NCBI RefSeq assembly: GCF_900100845.1
Contig: NZ_FNFP01000002.1
Location: forward strand, 310,001 to 374,000
DNA length: 64,000 nucleotides
Source: Natronincola ferrireducens
GTDB lineage: Bacteria > Bacillota > Clostridia > Peptostreptococcales > Natronincolaceae
Direction: 5' to 3'
Shown: positions 53,319 through 62,477 of the stretch, in pieces
How positions within the stretch are numbered: position 1 is the first letter of the stretch
Layout of the letters: each line of letters opens with the position of its first letter
Position numbers and translations under genes: made by a program
Notes under the pieces: generated by a model
Told to the model about the DNA's origin: nothing
What the model saw: only the letters and a program-made list of their open reading frames with translations
The model's database searches: none

Positions 53319-54833
53319 TTATTGAGGCAACCAAAACACCTTCATTGAATCAGGTTTTGGCACTGCTACAGTAACAGAATGGTGCACAATTTGTATTGGG
53401 GTAGTTGTATCAACCCTGTTATAACCTGTGGAACCTTCTCCCCCACTACCGCCTGAGCCAGAGCTCGGGTCAATGTGAACAATTCCAATATTATTGCCAC
53501 CTGATATATTTCCAGCGACAATACTACCATGAACTACAGGTTCACTGTTTTTAGTGTTTTGAAATTGAAAACTTGAATAGGGAGCATACAAGTAGCCATA
53601 TAATTTGATGGAGTTTCTAACAATAATTTTATTATTTTCAACATCTCGATCATCTTCAGGTTGATCAATAATTATATAAGTTAGGGGAATTGCTCCACCA
53701 GACATATTGTCTTGAGTAAATGTAGGTTTGTTACCACTGGAAAAGGTAATACCTCCATCACTTTTACTATTATCATAGATATAAAGATAAAACTTACCTG
53801 ATCCCGTTACATGAAAGCTATTGTTATTACCAAACTCAAGTCTATTAAGCATTAGGATTACATCACCTTCTGTAGTATCAACCGTAAAATGTTTGTTATG
53901 TCCTAATGCAATACTTCCATAATATCCACTATCTATCGCTCTTATTGTTGGTGGCAAGTCTGTAGTCTTTAAATCTTCAAAACGAGAATCTGTTGATATA
54001 TCAACAGGTAACAATTCTTTTGGTTCTATAGGATCTGTTGGCTCGCTTTGTGAAAAATCTCCTAATTTGTTATTTCCAATATTAATTATGCCTTCATATC
54101 GTCCACTGGCTTTAGTACCATTTGACTTCGTTAAGTCAACATTGTTTCCAAGATTTACATTATTATGAGAGTAAAATGCATCTCCAAAGGATGCAGGATG
54201 ATTTGCTGGAAGTTCATATTCTTCCCATGTTGATGTGGTTTCTTCAGAATTAATAAGTATCGAATAGGTTTCGTTATCTGTATCAAAATTTAGTTTTAGT
54301 GCGGCTCTAGCAGTATTCCCATTTACAGTTGCAGAAGCCTGAAGTTTATAACCACCAGAGACAGGAATAACATTAACAACTATATCACCTGTGTCAGCTC
54401 CAACTATTCCTTCAACAGTATGTGTTGTGCCACCCACTGGCAATACATGATTCCTTATAAAATCTAACCCTAAGTTGTACTCATATTGTGCATTTTGTAG
54501 ATCCAGCACTGCTTGATTTAATGCTTCAAGATATTCAGCCATTTCATCTGGATCTCCACTGTCTATCTCATCAATGGCTTTACTTTTGGCCTCAACTACT
54601 GAGATTCTATCACTAATCTTTTCTTGAACTTCAATTTCTATCGCTGCCCTTACAGCATCCACTGCAGACCTAGCTACATAATAGGCTTTTGTTTGGTTTT
54701 CATCTATGATACCATGTTTTGATTCAAAATTCACTGCCGTTATTGTCACGGTAGTTAAGATAATTACAATTGCAAATAAAATTACTACAAGTGGCATTAC
54801 AATGCCTTTCTTATTTCTTAAATAGTTAAACAT
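53319..54833 (-). CDS. Large PilX-like pilus-associated protein with beta-rich domain
   Basis: A 504-residue protein. Residues about 1-30 form a PilX-type helix (RNKKGIVMPLVVILFAIVII), followed by QTKAYYVARSAVDAVRAAI and a coiled coil. The large rest has repeats such as NNVNLGNNVDL, NIGNNKLGDF, IALGHNKHFTV and LEFGNNNSFHV, likely a beta-helix (DUF7305-like) that could lie at a pilus tip and bind a surface (inference). A Gly/Ser-rich linker (SSGSGGSGGEGS) precedes the tail. ATG 54833 has AAGGAGG 9 nt upstream; ATG 54842 is too close to it. Confidence 0.7.
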   Translation of the reverse strand: MFNYLRNKKGIVMPLVVILFAIVIILTTVTITAVNFESKHGIIDENQTKAYYVARSAVDAVRAAIEIEVQEKISDRISVVEAKSKAIDEIDSGDPDEMAEYLEALNQAVLDLQNAQYEYNLGLDFIRNHVLPVGGTTHTVEGIVGADTGDIVVNVIPVSGGYKLQASATVNGNTARAALKLNFDTDNETYSILINSEETTSTWEEYELPANHPASFGDAFYSHNNVNLGNNVDLTKSNGTKASGRYEGIINIGNNKLGDFSQSEPTDPIEPKELLPVDISTDSRFEDLKTTDLPPTIRAIDSGYYGSIALGHNKHFTVDTTEGDVILMLNRLEFGNNNSFHVTGSGKFYLYIYDNSKSDGGITFSSGNKPTFTQDNMSGGAIPLTYIIIDQPEDDRDVENNKIIVRNSIKLYGYLYAPYSSFQFQNTKNSEPVVHGSIVAGNISGGNNIGIVHIDPSSGSGGSGGEGSTGYNRVDTTTPIQIVHHSVTVAVPKPDSMKVFWLPQ

Positions 54834-54842
54834 ATAGCTCAT

Positions 54843-55319
54843 CCTCCTTGACGGAATTTTAATAAAATTTACTAACTGACTATCGATATCCTAATAAATC
54901 ACACAAAGTTCTTTAATACTTCATCATTTTTCTTCAGTATACTTTAAATAAATTTATTAAAAAAGCTATGCTTTTGTTTTCTAGTTTGCAAATTTTTCAA
55001 CATTATGTTTAAAACGAAGAATTAATCAAGCTATTAATCTATTATATGTTCTTTAGATTTAAAACTATTCAATAATTGATAATACTATTGAAAAGGTAAA
55101 TTCACTACCCATTCAACCTTCTTCTAAACTACAACTTTAATCTGAAATTTATATTTATTTACAATACTATGTCTATAAATTTTCAATAATTAAGGCATTT
55201 AAATATTTTAAAAAGAAAATTCTTAAATGGAGGTCAATCATTTCAACTGACCCCCATTTTGTTAGGTGTTTAATTTAGATGTTCAGCACCTTTATTTCTT
55301 CAACAAAGAATCGAACACA
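54843..55319. other. Gap between pilus genes, nothing recognised
   Basis: About 480 nt of AT-rich sequence. I see no reading frame, riboswitch signature or strong terminator. It may hold the promoter of the PilX-like gene, but no element stands out. Confidence 0.4.
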
Positions 55320-55433
55320 CTACAACCCTTCCCTTGACAGGGTACATTCCCTTGATTTGTATTGAACCACAGGAACCGTGACCTTGGTTGTATGATTAAA
55401 CATATCTACTTGCCCGCTATTTTTACCCATCAT
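55320..55433 (-). CDS. Predicted 37-residue protein of unknown function
   Basis: A short frame with a strong GGAGG site spaced 8 nt from the ATG at 55433. It encodes MMGKNSGQVDMFNHTTKV, then VPVVQYKSRECTLSREGL. I do not recognise it. It could be a genuine small protein or the leftover start of a transposase-like gene. It lies between pilA and the PilX-like gene. Confidence 0.4.
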   Translation of the reverse strand: MMGKNSGQVDMFNHTTKVTVPVVQYKSRECTLSREGL

Positions 55434-55668
55434 AGTCTGAAACCTCCTAAATTTCAACGGTTTATATGCTTATATTATATCATATAATTTAAGCATTTGG
55501 TTGAATTTATTGGAAATAGCAAGGGTTTGAAGGGATAAATTTGCCTAAACCCTTACTATTGTTTGTTTATTCAAATCAATGAATTTTTATTAAATCACTA
55601 GAATTTTTCGGAGCTTTCCCTGGCACTAATCAGTTTCTGCCGTCCCCTTGGTTGTACCTTTGGTTGTT

Positions 55669-56100
55669 CTATTCAGTTCTAGTATTAGCACCAGCAAGTA
55701 CCTTATCTTCTCCACTTTCAGTGTTACGATAAATTCCTACTCTAATTTCGTCAGGAGCACCTTCTACTGTAGTAACATCAACGACAGCTTCCAGTGGCTT
55801 ATTATTTTTATCTTTAGGCCATTCATCTAAATATACATCTAGGCCATCAATGTGTTCCAACTTAGTATGAGTACCATTGGTTAATTCGATATCATTATTA
55901 TCAGCTAAAGCTATTGTTATCGCATTATACAATGTTCGAGCATTTCCCGCATCTGCACTTTCTTTAGCTCTTTCTGTAAAACCCATCAATCTCGGAACCG
56001 CAATCAGAGCCAGTATACCCAAAATCGCAATAACAACAATCAGTTCAATTAGAGTGAAGCCTTTTCTGTTTTTCATTCTTTTGGTAAACATTTGAATCAT
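55669..56100 (-). CDS. pilA: Major type IV pilin (PilA/PulG type)
   Basis: A 143-residue prepilin with leader ...KNRKG-FTLIELIVVIAILGILALIAVPRLMG, Glu+5 present, then ARTLYNAITIALADNN. This is the classic major pilin form; the C-terminal domain is short, with VYLDEWPKDKNNKPLEAVV. GGAGG precedes the ATG by 8 nt, the best ribosome site of the pilin genes, consistent with high expression. It follows pilC in the operon. Confidence 0.88.
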   Translation of the reverse strand: MIQMFTKRMKNRKGFTLIELIVVIAILGILALIAVPRLMGFTERAKESADAGNARTLYNAITIALADNNDIELTNGTHTKLEHIDGLDVYLDEWPKDKNNKPLEAVVDVTTVEGAPDEIRVGIYRNTESGEDKVLAGANTRTE

Positions 56101-56255
56101 TTTTGTTTCCTCCTTTTTCTTCTTTTAATTTTATTTTTTTATATACAAACCTCTATTCCCCTATCCCCTTATAATTTTACACGCCTTAGTCACTATTCAC
56201 CGCCACTAGGGTGATAATGGGATGTAGGAATACAGGTTGCTATCATTAGGCTTTT

Positions 56256-57461
56256 TTACTGTACAGTCTGGAGCATATCAAACATCGGTAGTACCATAGC
56301 GATTACGATAAATCCGATGATGACTGCCATAACTACAATCATAATGGGCTCCAATAGGGTAGTCATCTTTCCTATGGCAAAGTCCACTTCTTCGTCATAG
56401 AAATTAGCGGTTTTATCCAGAATATCATCTAGAGTTCCTGACTCTTCACCGATACGGATCATATTGTCCAGCATAGGAGGGAAAAGTCCCGTTCTTTTAA
56501 TAGGTGTGGCTATATCTACACCCTTTCGAACATCCTCTCTAGCCTTCATGATCCCCTCTGCAGCATATTTGTTACCTACAGCATTGGCCACATTTTCCAG
56601 AGACTGTAGTAAAGGTATCCCACTGGCAAGTAACGTGGACAGCGTTCTTGAAAACCTTGCTGTCACAATTTTTTGGTTTAATTGCTTGACTATAGGAAGA
56701 CTAAACTTTAGCCTATCAAACCTTAGTCCCCCATCCTCCGTGGTGATGTATCGTTTTATTCCGTAGAAGAGAACTATCGCCCCTATTAAGATAATGTACC
56801 AGAAGGTCCTAAGTCCTGCACTGATGGCTAGGAGAATCTTGGTTGGTAGGGGTAAGGGTACACCACTGCCTTCAAACATCCCTAAAAAGGTTGGCATAAC
56901 AAAGGTCAATAAAAAGATAACGACTGCCACAGAGACAAAGGTTAGGATAATTGGATAAATCATGGCACTTTTAATTTTGTTGTTGATTTTGTTTTCCTTC
57001 TCGTAATGGGTAGCTAGTCTATCCATGATGATATCTAAACTGCCACTTGTCTCTCCAGCTGCCACCATGTAGGTCATCAGCTGAGGAAAGACTGTTGAGT
57101 GCTTCTTTAGCGCCTCAGAAAAGGTTAACCCTTTTTGAACCTCCTCATAGACCTCTGCTACTATTTTTTTGAGTTTTTTGTTCTCCACCTGCTGTCTCAG
57201 AATATCTAGGCATTGGATGATGGTGACACCGGCATTTAGCATGGCATAGAACTGTCGGCAAAAGACAGATAAGTCCTTGGTTTTTACACTGCTAAAGATT
57301 TGCATGTCCCGAATATCCTTGGATTCAGCTTCTTTAATAGAGATGGGATAATTTTGGTTTTGCTTTAGCATCATCACGACTTCGTTTTTGGTTTTAGCTG
57401 TATAGGAGCCTTCAATGTTTTCACCATTGGTGGTGACGGCTTTGTATTCATATACCGGCAT
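56256..57461 (-). CDS. pilC: Type IV pilus platform protein PilC
   Basis: A 401-residue inner-membrane protein with two GspF domains, each with a signature: FCRQFYAMLNAGVTIIQCLD...YEEVQKGLTFSEAL and FSRTLSTLLASGIPLLQSLE...REDVRKGVDIATPI. Three membrane helices (about 165-190, 215-235, 375-398). It connects the PilB/PilT motors with the growing pilus. Confidence 0.95.
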   Translation of the reverse strand: MPVYEYKAVTTNGENIEGSYTAKTKNEVVMMLKQNQNYPISIKEAESKDIRDMQIFSSVKTKDLSVFCRQFYAMLNAGVTIIQCLDILRQQVENKKLKKIVAEVYEEVQKGLTFSEALKKHSTVFPQLMTYMVAAGETSGSLDIIMDRLATHYEKENKINNKIKSAMIYPIILTFVSVAVVIFLLTFVMPTFLGMFEGSGVPLPLPTKILLAISAGLRTFWYIILIGAIVLFYGIKRYITTEDGGLRFDRLKFSLPIVKQLNQKIVTARFSRTLSTLLASGIPLLQSLENVANAVGNKYAAEGIMKAREDVRKGVDIATPIKRTGLFPPMLDNMIRIGEESGTLDDILDKTANFYDEEVDFAIGKMTTLLEPIMIVVMAVIIGFIVIAMVLPMFDMLQTVQ

Positions 57462-57496
57462 ATATTCCCCTCATTTCCTGTAGGATTATTATCGCT

Positions 57497-58552
57497 TTAA
57501 AATACCAGCTGTTTTTTTACATAATCTATATCCAAGGCATATTGCAATGCTGTTTCCTTTGAAATGATCAGACGTTTATATAAATCAATCAGGCAAGAAT
57601 CCATCGTCTGCATTCCAAACTTCATTCCAGTTTGAATGGAGGTTTGGATTTGATGGGTTTTCCCCTCCCGCACGAGATTTCGAATAGCATTGTTGGCTAC
57701 CATTACCTCAAATGCAGCTACACGCCCACTTTCATCCTTCTTTGCCATCAATTGCTGTGATACAATTCCCTCCAGCACCGATGCCAGCTGGATTCGTATC
57801 TGTTGCTGCTGATAGGGAGGAAATACATCTATAATTCTATCGATGGTCTTGGCTGCCCCTAGGGTGTGGAGGGTTGACAGAACTAAATGTCCCGTTTCTG
57901 CTGCTGTTATGGCGATAGCTATGGTTTCTAGGTCCCTCATCTCACCAACTAAAATAACATCAGGGTCCTGTCTCAAGGCGGATCTTAAACCATTGGCAAA
58001 GCTAAAGGTATCTGCTCCGATCTCCCTTTGGTTGATGATACTTTTGTTGTGTTTATGTAGATATTCTATAGGGTCTTCTAGGGTTAGAATATGGCATTTT
58101 CTCTCTGCATTAATCAAGTCCAGCATAGAAGCTAGGGTTGTGGATTTTCCGCTTCCAGTTGGCCCTGTTACTAATATAAGTCCTCTATTTTTTCTGGATA
58201 AATCCTTTAGGACTGGAGGTAATCCCAGTTCCTCCATGGAGGGGATCTGGGAGTGGACCACCCTCATGGCGATAGAATAGCTTCCCCTTTGTTTATAGGC
58301 ATTTACTCTAAATCTACCCCTACCTTGGGTAGAATAGGAGAGGTCTAATTCTCCCTTTTCATCTAATAGGTTTTGCTGCTTTTCTGTGAGAATTTGTTTT
58401 GACAGTTTTTCTGTATCCTCTGGACTTAGTCTAGTTTCCCCCATAGCTACTAATCGTCCGTTTAGTCTAATGGTTGGTGGAACTGCTACAGTAATATGTA
58501 GGTCTGAAGCCTTCAGCTGTAGGGTTTTATCCAATAATTCAAAAATATCCAT
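57497..58552 (-). CDS. pilT: Pilus retraction ATPase PilT
   Basis: A hexameric ATPase of 351 residues that depolymerises pili. It shows VTGPTGSGKSTTLASMLD (Walker A), LEDPIEYLHKHNKSIINQREIG, ALRQDPDVILVGEMRDLETI (Walker B/Asp box), and AETGHLVLSTLHT (His box). The presence of pilT predicts retractile pili and twitching. Gene order pilB-pilT-pilC. Confidence 0.96.
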   Translation of the reverse strand: MDIFELLDKTLQLKASDLHITVAVPPTIRLNGRLVAMGETRLSPEDTEKLSKQILTEKQQNLLDEKGELDLSYSTQGRGRFRVNAYKQRGSYSIAMRVVHSQIPSMEELGLPPVLKDLSRKNRGLILVTGPTGSGKSTTLASMLDLINAERKCHILTLEDPIEYLHKHNKSIINQREIGADTFSFANGLRSALRQDPDVILVGEMRDLETIAIAITAAETGHLVLSTLHTLGAAKTIDRIIDVFPPYQQQQIRIQLASVLEGIVSQQLMAKKDESGRVAAFEVMVANNAIRNLVREGKTHQIQTSIQTGMKFGMQTMDSCLIDLYKRLIISKETALQYALDIDYVKKQLVF

Positions 58553-58564
58553 TCCCTTATCCTC

Positions 58565-60244
58565 CTAATCTAGACTGTAGGTTACCTTAATAAGCTCGTC
58601 CATAGTGGTAACCCCTTTTAACACAAGGTTAGTGGCATTTTGTCTTAAGGTAACCATTCCTTGCTCTACTGCTTTTCTTTTTAATGCCTCCACCGTCTGT
58701 CTAGTATCAATTAAGGACTTGATGGCATTGTTAATAGGCATAATTTCATGTATAGAGGTCCTTCCCTTATAGCCTGTATGATTGCAAAAATTACATCCTG
58801 TTCCTTTATAAAGGATTGGATCGTGATTTAAGTCCAGTAATTTTCTTTCATTATAGCTACCCTCATAGGAAATTTTACAGTTTTCACAAATTTTTTTAAC
58901 CAATCGTTGAGCAATGACCCCTACGACAGAGCTGGAGATTAAAAAGGGCTCGATTCCCATGTCTACTAATCTGGTGACGGTGGAGGCAGTATCATTGGTA
59001 TGGAGGGTGCTTAATACTAAATGACCTGTTATAGCAGCCCTTACTGCAATTTGAGCGGTCTCAGCATCTCTAATCTCACCAATCATAACGATATCTGGGT
59101 CTTGTCTTAGTATCGCCCTTAAGCCATTGGCAAAGGTAAGACCTGCCTTGACATTTACCTGGGACTGATTGATGCCCTCCAGACGATATTCAACAGGGTC
59201 CTCCACAGTGATAATATTTTTATCAATTTTGTTTAGCTCCTTAAGTACAGCATAAAGGGTGGTGGTTTTTCCACTGCCGGTGGGACCTGTAACCAATATA
59301 ATGCCGTGGGGGTTTTGAATGATTTTATCAAAAACCTCTAGATTTTCGTCTATGAAGCCTAATTGACTTTTGGATAGTACAACTCCGCTTCTATCTAACA
59401 AACGAATAACGATTTTTTCTCCATATACTGTTGGCAATACGGAAATCCGCATATCAATGTCTTTACCGTCTACATTGGTTTCTACCCTACCGTCTTGAGG
59501 AATTCTCTTTTCTGCTATATCCATTTTGCCCATGATTTTTATTCTTGTAACAATAGCAGAATGGCTTGTCTTTGCAAGGGTCATAATTTCCTGTAGATCT
59601 CCATCTATTCTAAAACGAATTCTTAAGCTCTTTTCCCCTGGCTCTATATGAACATCGCTGGCTGTTAGTTTAATGGCCTGGCGGATAATGGAGTTCACCA
59701 GCTTGACTACAGGGGCATTGTTGATTTGGTTGAGGGTTTTTTCATCCAAATCCTCTATAGACTCTGTGCTAAAATTTTCTTGAAATTCCTCTAGGGCTTG
59801 TTCGGCACTTTCCTTTTCGTAGTAAACCCCAATGGCATTAAGAATATCGTCCTTGGTGGCAATGACGGGCTCTACCTCAAGACCTGTTGCTATTTTAATA
59901 TCATCTAAGGCAAAGATATTTAGTGGATCTACCATGGCTACCACTAGCTTTCCCCTATCCTTTTTAATAGGTATAAGGGTATGACGTCTTGCTAATTTTT
60001 CATGAATCAATCTAGGTATCTCCGGATCAATATAATAACTATCTAGAACTACATGGGGTATACCTAATTGAAATTCTAATACTTCTATAATCTCTTTTTC
60101 GCTAATGACCTTCTCTTTAATCAGTATTTCTCCTAGCTTTTCTCCTGTGGTTTTTTGCAGCTTCAAGGCTTCCTCCAGCTGCTGCTGGGTAATAAAGTGG
60201 GCATCTACTAATAGATCTCCTAGCTTTTTGTTTTTTACGCTCAT
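58565..60244 (-). CDS. pilB: Pilus extension ATPase PilB
   Basis: A 559-residue GspE/PilB ATPase. It has an N-terminal MshEN-type domain (KLGDLLVDAHFITQQQLEEALKLQ...LGIPHV), VTGPTGSGKTTTLYAVL (Walker A), RQDPDIVMIGEIRDAETAQI, HLVLSTLHTNDTA and a tetracysteine zinc site (CENCKISYEG ... CNFCNHTGYKG). MshEN domains are known to bind c-di-GMP in some relatives, so direct control is possible (inference). First gene of the pilB-pilT-pilC-pilA operon. Confidence 0.96.
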   Translation of the reverse strand: MSVKNKKLGDLLVDAHFITQQQLEEALKLQKTTGEKLGEILIKEKVISEKEIIEVLEFQLGIPHVVLDSYYIDPEIPRLIHEKLARRHTLIPIKKDRGKLVVAMVDPLNIFALDDIKIATGLEVEPVIATKDDILNAIGVYYEKESAEQALEEFQENFSTESIEDLDEKTLNQINNAPVVKLVNSIIRQAIKLTASDVHIEPGEKSLRIRFRIDGDLQEIMTLAKTSHSAIVTRIKIMGKMDIAEKRIPQDGRVETNVDGKDIDMRISVLPTVYGEKIVIRLLDRSGVVLSKSQLGFIDENLEVFDKIIQNPHGIILVTGPTGSGKTTTLYAVLKELNKIDKNIITVEDPVEYRLEGINQSQVNVKAGLTFANGLRAILRQDPDIVMIGEIRDAETAQIAVRAAITGHLVLSTLHTNDTASTVTRLVDMGIEPFLISSSVVGVIAQRLVKKICENCKISYEGSYNERKLLDLNHDPILYKGTGCNFCNHTGYKGRTSIHEIMPINNAIKSLIDTRQTVEALKRKAVEQGMVTLRQNATNLVLKGVTTMDELIKVTYSLD

Positions 60245-60470
60245 TGTATACAGCTCCCTATAGGTATGTACTCATTATATAAATTATAGAGACATCACAT
60301 CCCACTTGAAAACATGGTTCGTTTGCCCTATTGACATCATTTGCATGATATTTCTAGTATAAATTAAATATTCTGAAATAAATGTCGAAAAAATATGTCG
60401 TTTATAATTTTTTTTCTACAGCAAATTTCAGCATTTAACTGTTAGCTTTTTATATATTTCCAATAAAAAA

Positions 60471-60499
60471 GGCTAACAATATATTTTACATTGTTAGCC
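60471..60499 (-). terminator. Terminator in the pilB leader (riboswitch expression platform)
   Basis: A 10-bp stem (60471-60480 with 60490-60499), followed by TTTTTT on the minus strand. Its 5' half contains GGCTAACA, which is the 3' end of the aptamer, so aptamer folding and termination should exclude each other. Confidence 0.85.
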
Positions 60500-60572
60500 G
60501 GTTACGCCACTATATCCCTACAGCTTAAGGCGTCCATCTATATCTGCAGTTCATCCATTCTAAAGATTGCTT
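60492..60572 (-). promoter_or_regulatory. Cyclic-di-GMP-II-like riboswitch upstream of pilB
   Basis: On the minus strand I read GGACGCCTTA, a CTGTA-GGGA-TATAG hairpin, and TAGTGGCGTAACCGGCTA. P3 is ACGCC/GGCGT and is directly followed by AACCGGC, as in class II (AACCGACC). P1 is weak (TTAG/CTAA). Its terminator overlap predicts an ON switch, as known for the pilA1 operon of Clostridioides difficile. Match is partial, so a search is needed for certainty. Confidence 0.65.
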
Positions 60573-60600
60573 AATGACTGTCCCTATATTTATTTACTTT

Positions 60601-60630
60601 ATTATACATTAAGGTTTTGTTGTTTGTCAA
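60601..60630 (-). promoter_or_regulatory. Sigma-A promoter of the pilB operon
   Basis: Perfect TTGACA and perfect TATAAT on the minus strand, separated by 18 nt. Transcription would start near 60594, just before the aptamer. Confidence 0.8.
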
Positions 60631-60726
60631 TTATTTCCATTAAGTATAGGTGTTTTACATAGATGAATAACCTGTTACGGATGGAGGGATTGGTCTATAG
60701 ATCAGCAGTGGATGAGGGTGTTGTTT

Positions 60727-61590
60727 CTAATCATGATATATTTTTGATTTTAAAAATCCTTTTAAATCTTGAAAATCTAATTTTGCATCAGTCCAAATCT
60801 CGAAGGCCAAGATTCCTTGATCTATCAGCATATCTAAGCCATGATGTATTTTGCAATTGTTTTCCTTTGCTTTTTTCAGGAGTTTGGTTTCAAAGGGTTG
60901 ATAGATAATATCACTGACGATTAAATGACTATGGAGTTTTAATTGATCTTCAAAAGGTATATGATCTACATTAGGCACCATGCCTATTGGGGTACAATTA
61001 ATGAGAATATCGATTTCTTCTGTATGTAATTCTTCAGGGGTTATGGCCTCATGGTTAATGGTTGCAGATTTTTTGATGGTATTGAGGACATTGATGACTT
61101 CAATGGCTTTATTGATACTTCTATTGCAGATCTTAATAGAACAATCAAAATGAATGGCCAGAGCTACTGCTATACTTTTGGCAGCACCTCCAGCCCCTAA
61201 TAGTACTATTCTTTTATCATGAAGGTCTATACCCTTTCTCTTTAATCCATTTACGAAGCCTAGACCATCGGTGTTATATCCAATCAATTTTCCATTTTCA
61301 TTTTTTACTGTGTTGACGGCTCCAATTAGCTGGGCTTCCTCTGTTATGTCATCTAAAAATTCCATGATTTTTATTTTATGGGGATAGGTTACATTACATC
61401 CTATATAACCTAACGCCTTAATTCCCTCTATAGCTTCCCTTAATTTTTTTTCTTCCACCTTATGATTTACATAAACACAGTTCATATTTAACTGCTGGAA
61501 GCCATAATTATGTATGATTGGTGAAAAACTATGATCTACTGGATTCCCTAATAAACATATGGTTTTTGTTTTTCCATTAATGGTATTCAT
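60727..61590 (-). CDS. aroE: Shikimate dehydrogenase
   Basis: Reduces 3-dehydroshikimate with NADPH. The 287 residues contain GNPVDHSFSPIIHNYGF, NVTYPHKIKIME (catalytic Lys), NTDGLGFVNGLKR (Asp), GAGGAAKSIAVALA (cofactor loop) and NCTPIGM. It follows yqeG by 4 nt, as in other firmicutes. The pilus operons come right after it. Confidence 0.95.
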   Translation of the reverse strand: MNTINGKTKTICLLGNPVDHSFSPIIHNYGFQQLNMNCVYVNHKVEEKKLREAIEGIKALGYIGCNVTYPHKIKIMEFLDDITEEAQLIGAVNTVKNENGKLIGYNTDGLGFVNGLKRKGIDLHDKRIVLLGAGGAAKSIAVALAIHFDCSIKICNRSINKAIEVINVLNTIKKSATINHEAITPEELHTEEIDILINCTPIGMVPNVDHIPFEDQLKLHSHLIVSDIIYQPFETKLLKKAKENNCKIHHGLDMLIDQGILAFEIWTDAKLDFQDLKGFLKSKIYHD

Positions 61591-61594
61591 TTTA

Positions 61595-62098
61595 TTAATC
61601 CCCCCTATGATCTTTTAAAACCACCCTTAATACATGTCTTTCTATTTTTCTTACAAAGGTTGTCCACCAAAATTCTTTACTTTCAATAGGTACCACTAGA
61701 ACGGTAATGAGACCCATTCGGTTCCCCCCTAAAACATCTGTAAAGATTTGATCTCCTATGACAGCTGTGTTATGAATTTGTGTTCCCATTTGTTCCATAG
61801 CCTTCTTAAAGGCTCCCCTTCTAGGCTTTACCGCCCTATGTATGGCTGGCAACTTCAATTCTTCGTTAAAGGTTACTACTCTATCCTCCGTATTATTGGA
61901 GACAAGGCATACTTCAAATCCCTCTTTTTTTAAATTTAATAGCCATTCCTTTGATTTTTCACTGGCATATTTTACATCCCATGCCACTAGCGTATTGTCA
62001 ATATCAATGATTAATCCCTTGATGTTTTTTGCCTTTAATTTTTCTAGGTCTAGATGTAGTATAGATTCTACATATAAGTCTGGTGTCAAAAGCTTCAT
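61595..62098 (-). CDS. yqeG: YqeG family HAD IIIA-type phosphatase
   Basis: A 167-residue HAD hydrolase: motif I is IIDIDNTLVAWD, motif II CLVSNNTEDR, motif IV VIGDQIFTDVLGGNRMG. In Bacillus the YqeG family is essential or nearly so, with an unknown phosphate-ester substrate. It starts the yqeG-aroE pair. The 379-nt gap up to sigK (62099-62477) contains the sigK terminator and presumably this operon's promoter, which I cannot place. Confidence 0.9.
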   Translation of the reverse strand: MKLLTPDLYVESILHLDLEKLKAKNIKGLIIDIDNTLVAWDVKYASEKSKEWLLNLKKEGFEVCLVSNNTEDRVVTFNEELKLPAIHRAVKPRRGAFKKAMEQMGTQIHNTAVIGDQIFTDVLGGNRMGLITVLVVPIESKEFWWTTFVRKIERHVLRVVLKDHRGD

Positions 62099-62433
62099 TA
62101 AATATCACCTCATTGTATTTTCATCATTTCCTTACATGATTATCTTTATAGTTATTATTTGAGAAAACTACAAAATTTAAACCAACTTATTGAGGAACTC
62201 AGGTCATATAGAGAATTTCACAATATTTTATAACTCTAGATTCCTTCTATTATAGCATATATTTTATGGAAAATATTTCACCGTTGTAAATAATTTACCA
62301 TGGGGAAAGTTATTATTTTTATTATATTGCCGTGGGAATAAGTAAATTTCAACATTTTTAGCTTTTTTTTGCTTTGTTTTTCCAGTAAATCTATATTTAT
62401 TATCATTTCGACAGTAAATTTTCCCAAAAAAAT

Positions 62434-62459
62434 ATCTAGACTTATAAATCTGTCTAGAT
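62434..62459 (-). terminator. Terminator after sigK
   Basis: ATCTAGAC (62434-62441) pairs with GTCTAGAT (62452-62459); on the minus strand ATTTTTTT follows. Confidence 0.8.
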
Positions 62460-62477
62460 GTTATAATTCCTCATTTA

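Noticed and set aside
56101-56255. Possible riboswitch before pilA
   Set aside because: A few short hairpins (for example TCACC/GGTGA) exist, but no c-di-GMP-I or -II core motif was found.
57843-58280. 145-codon plus-strand frame
   Set aside because: Antisense to pilT, no support.
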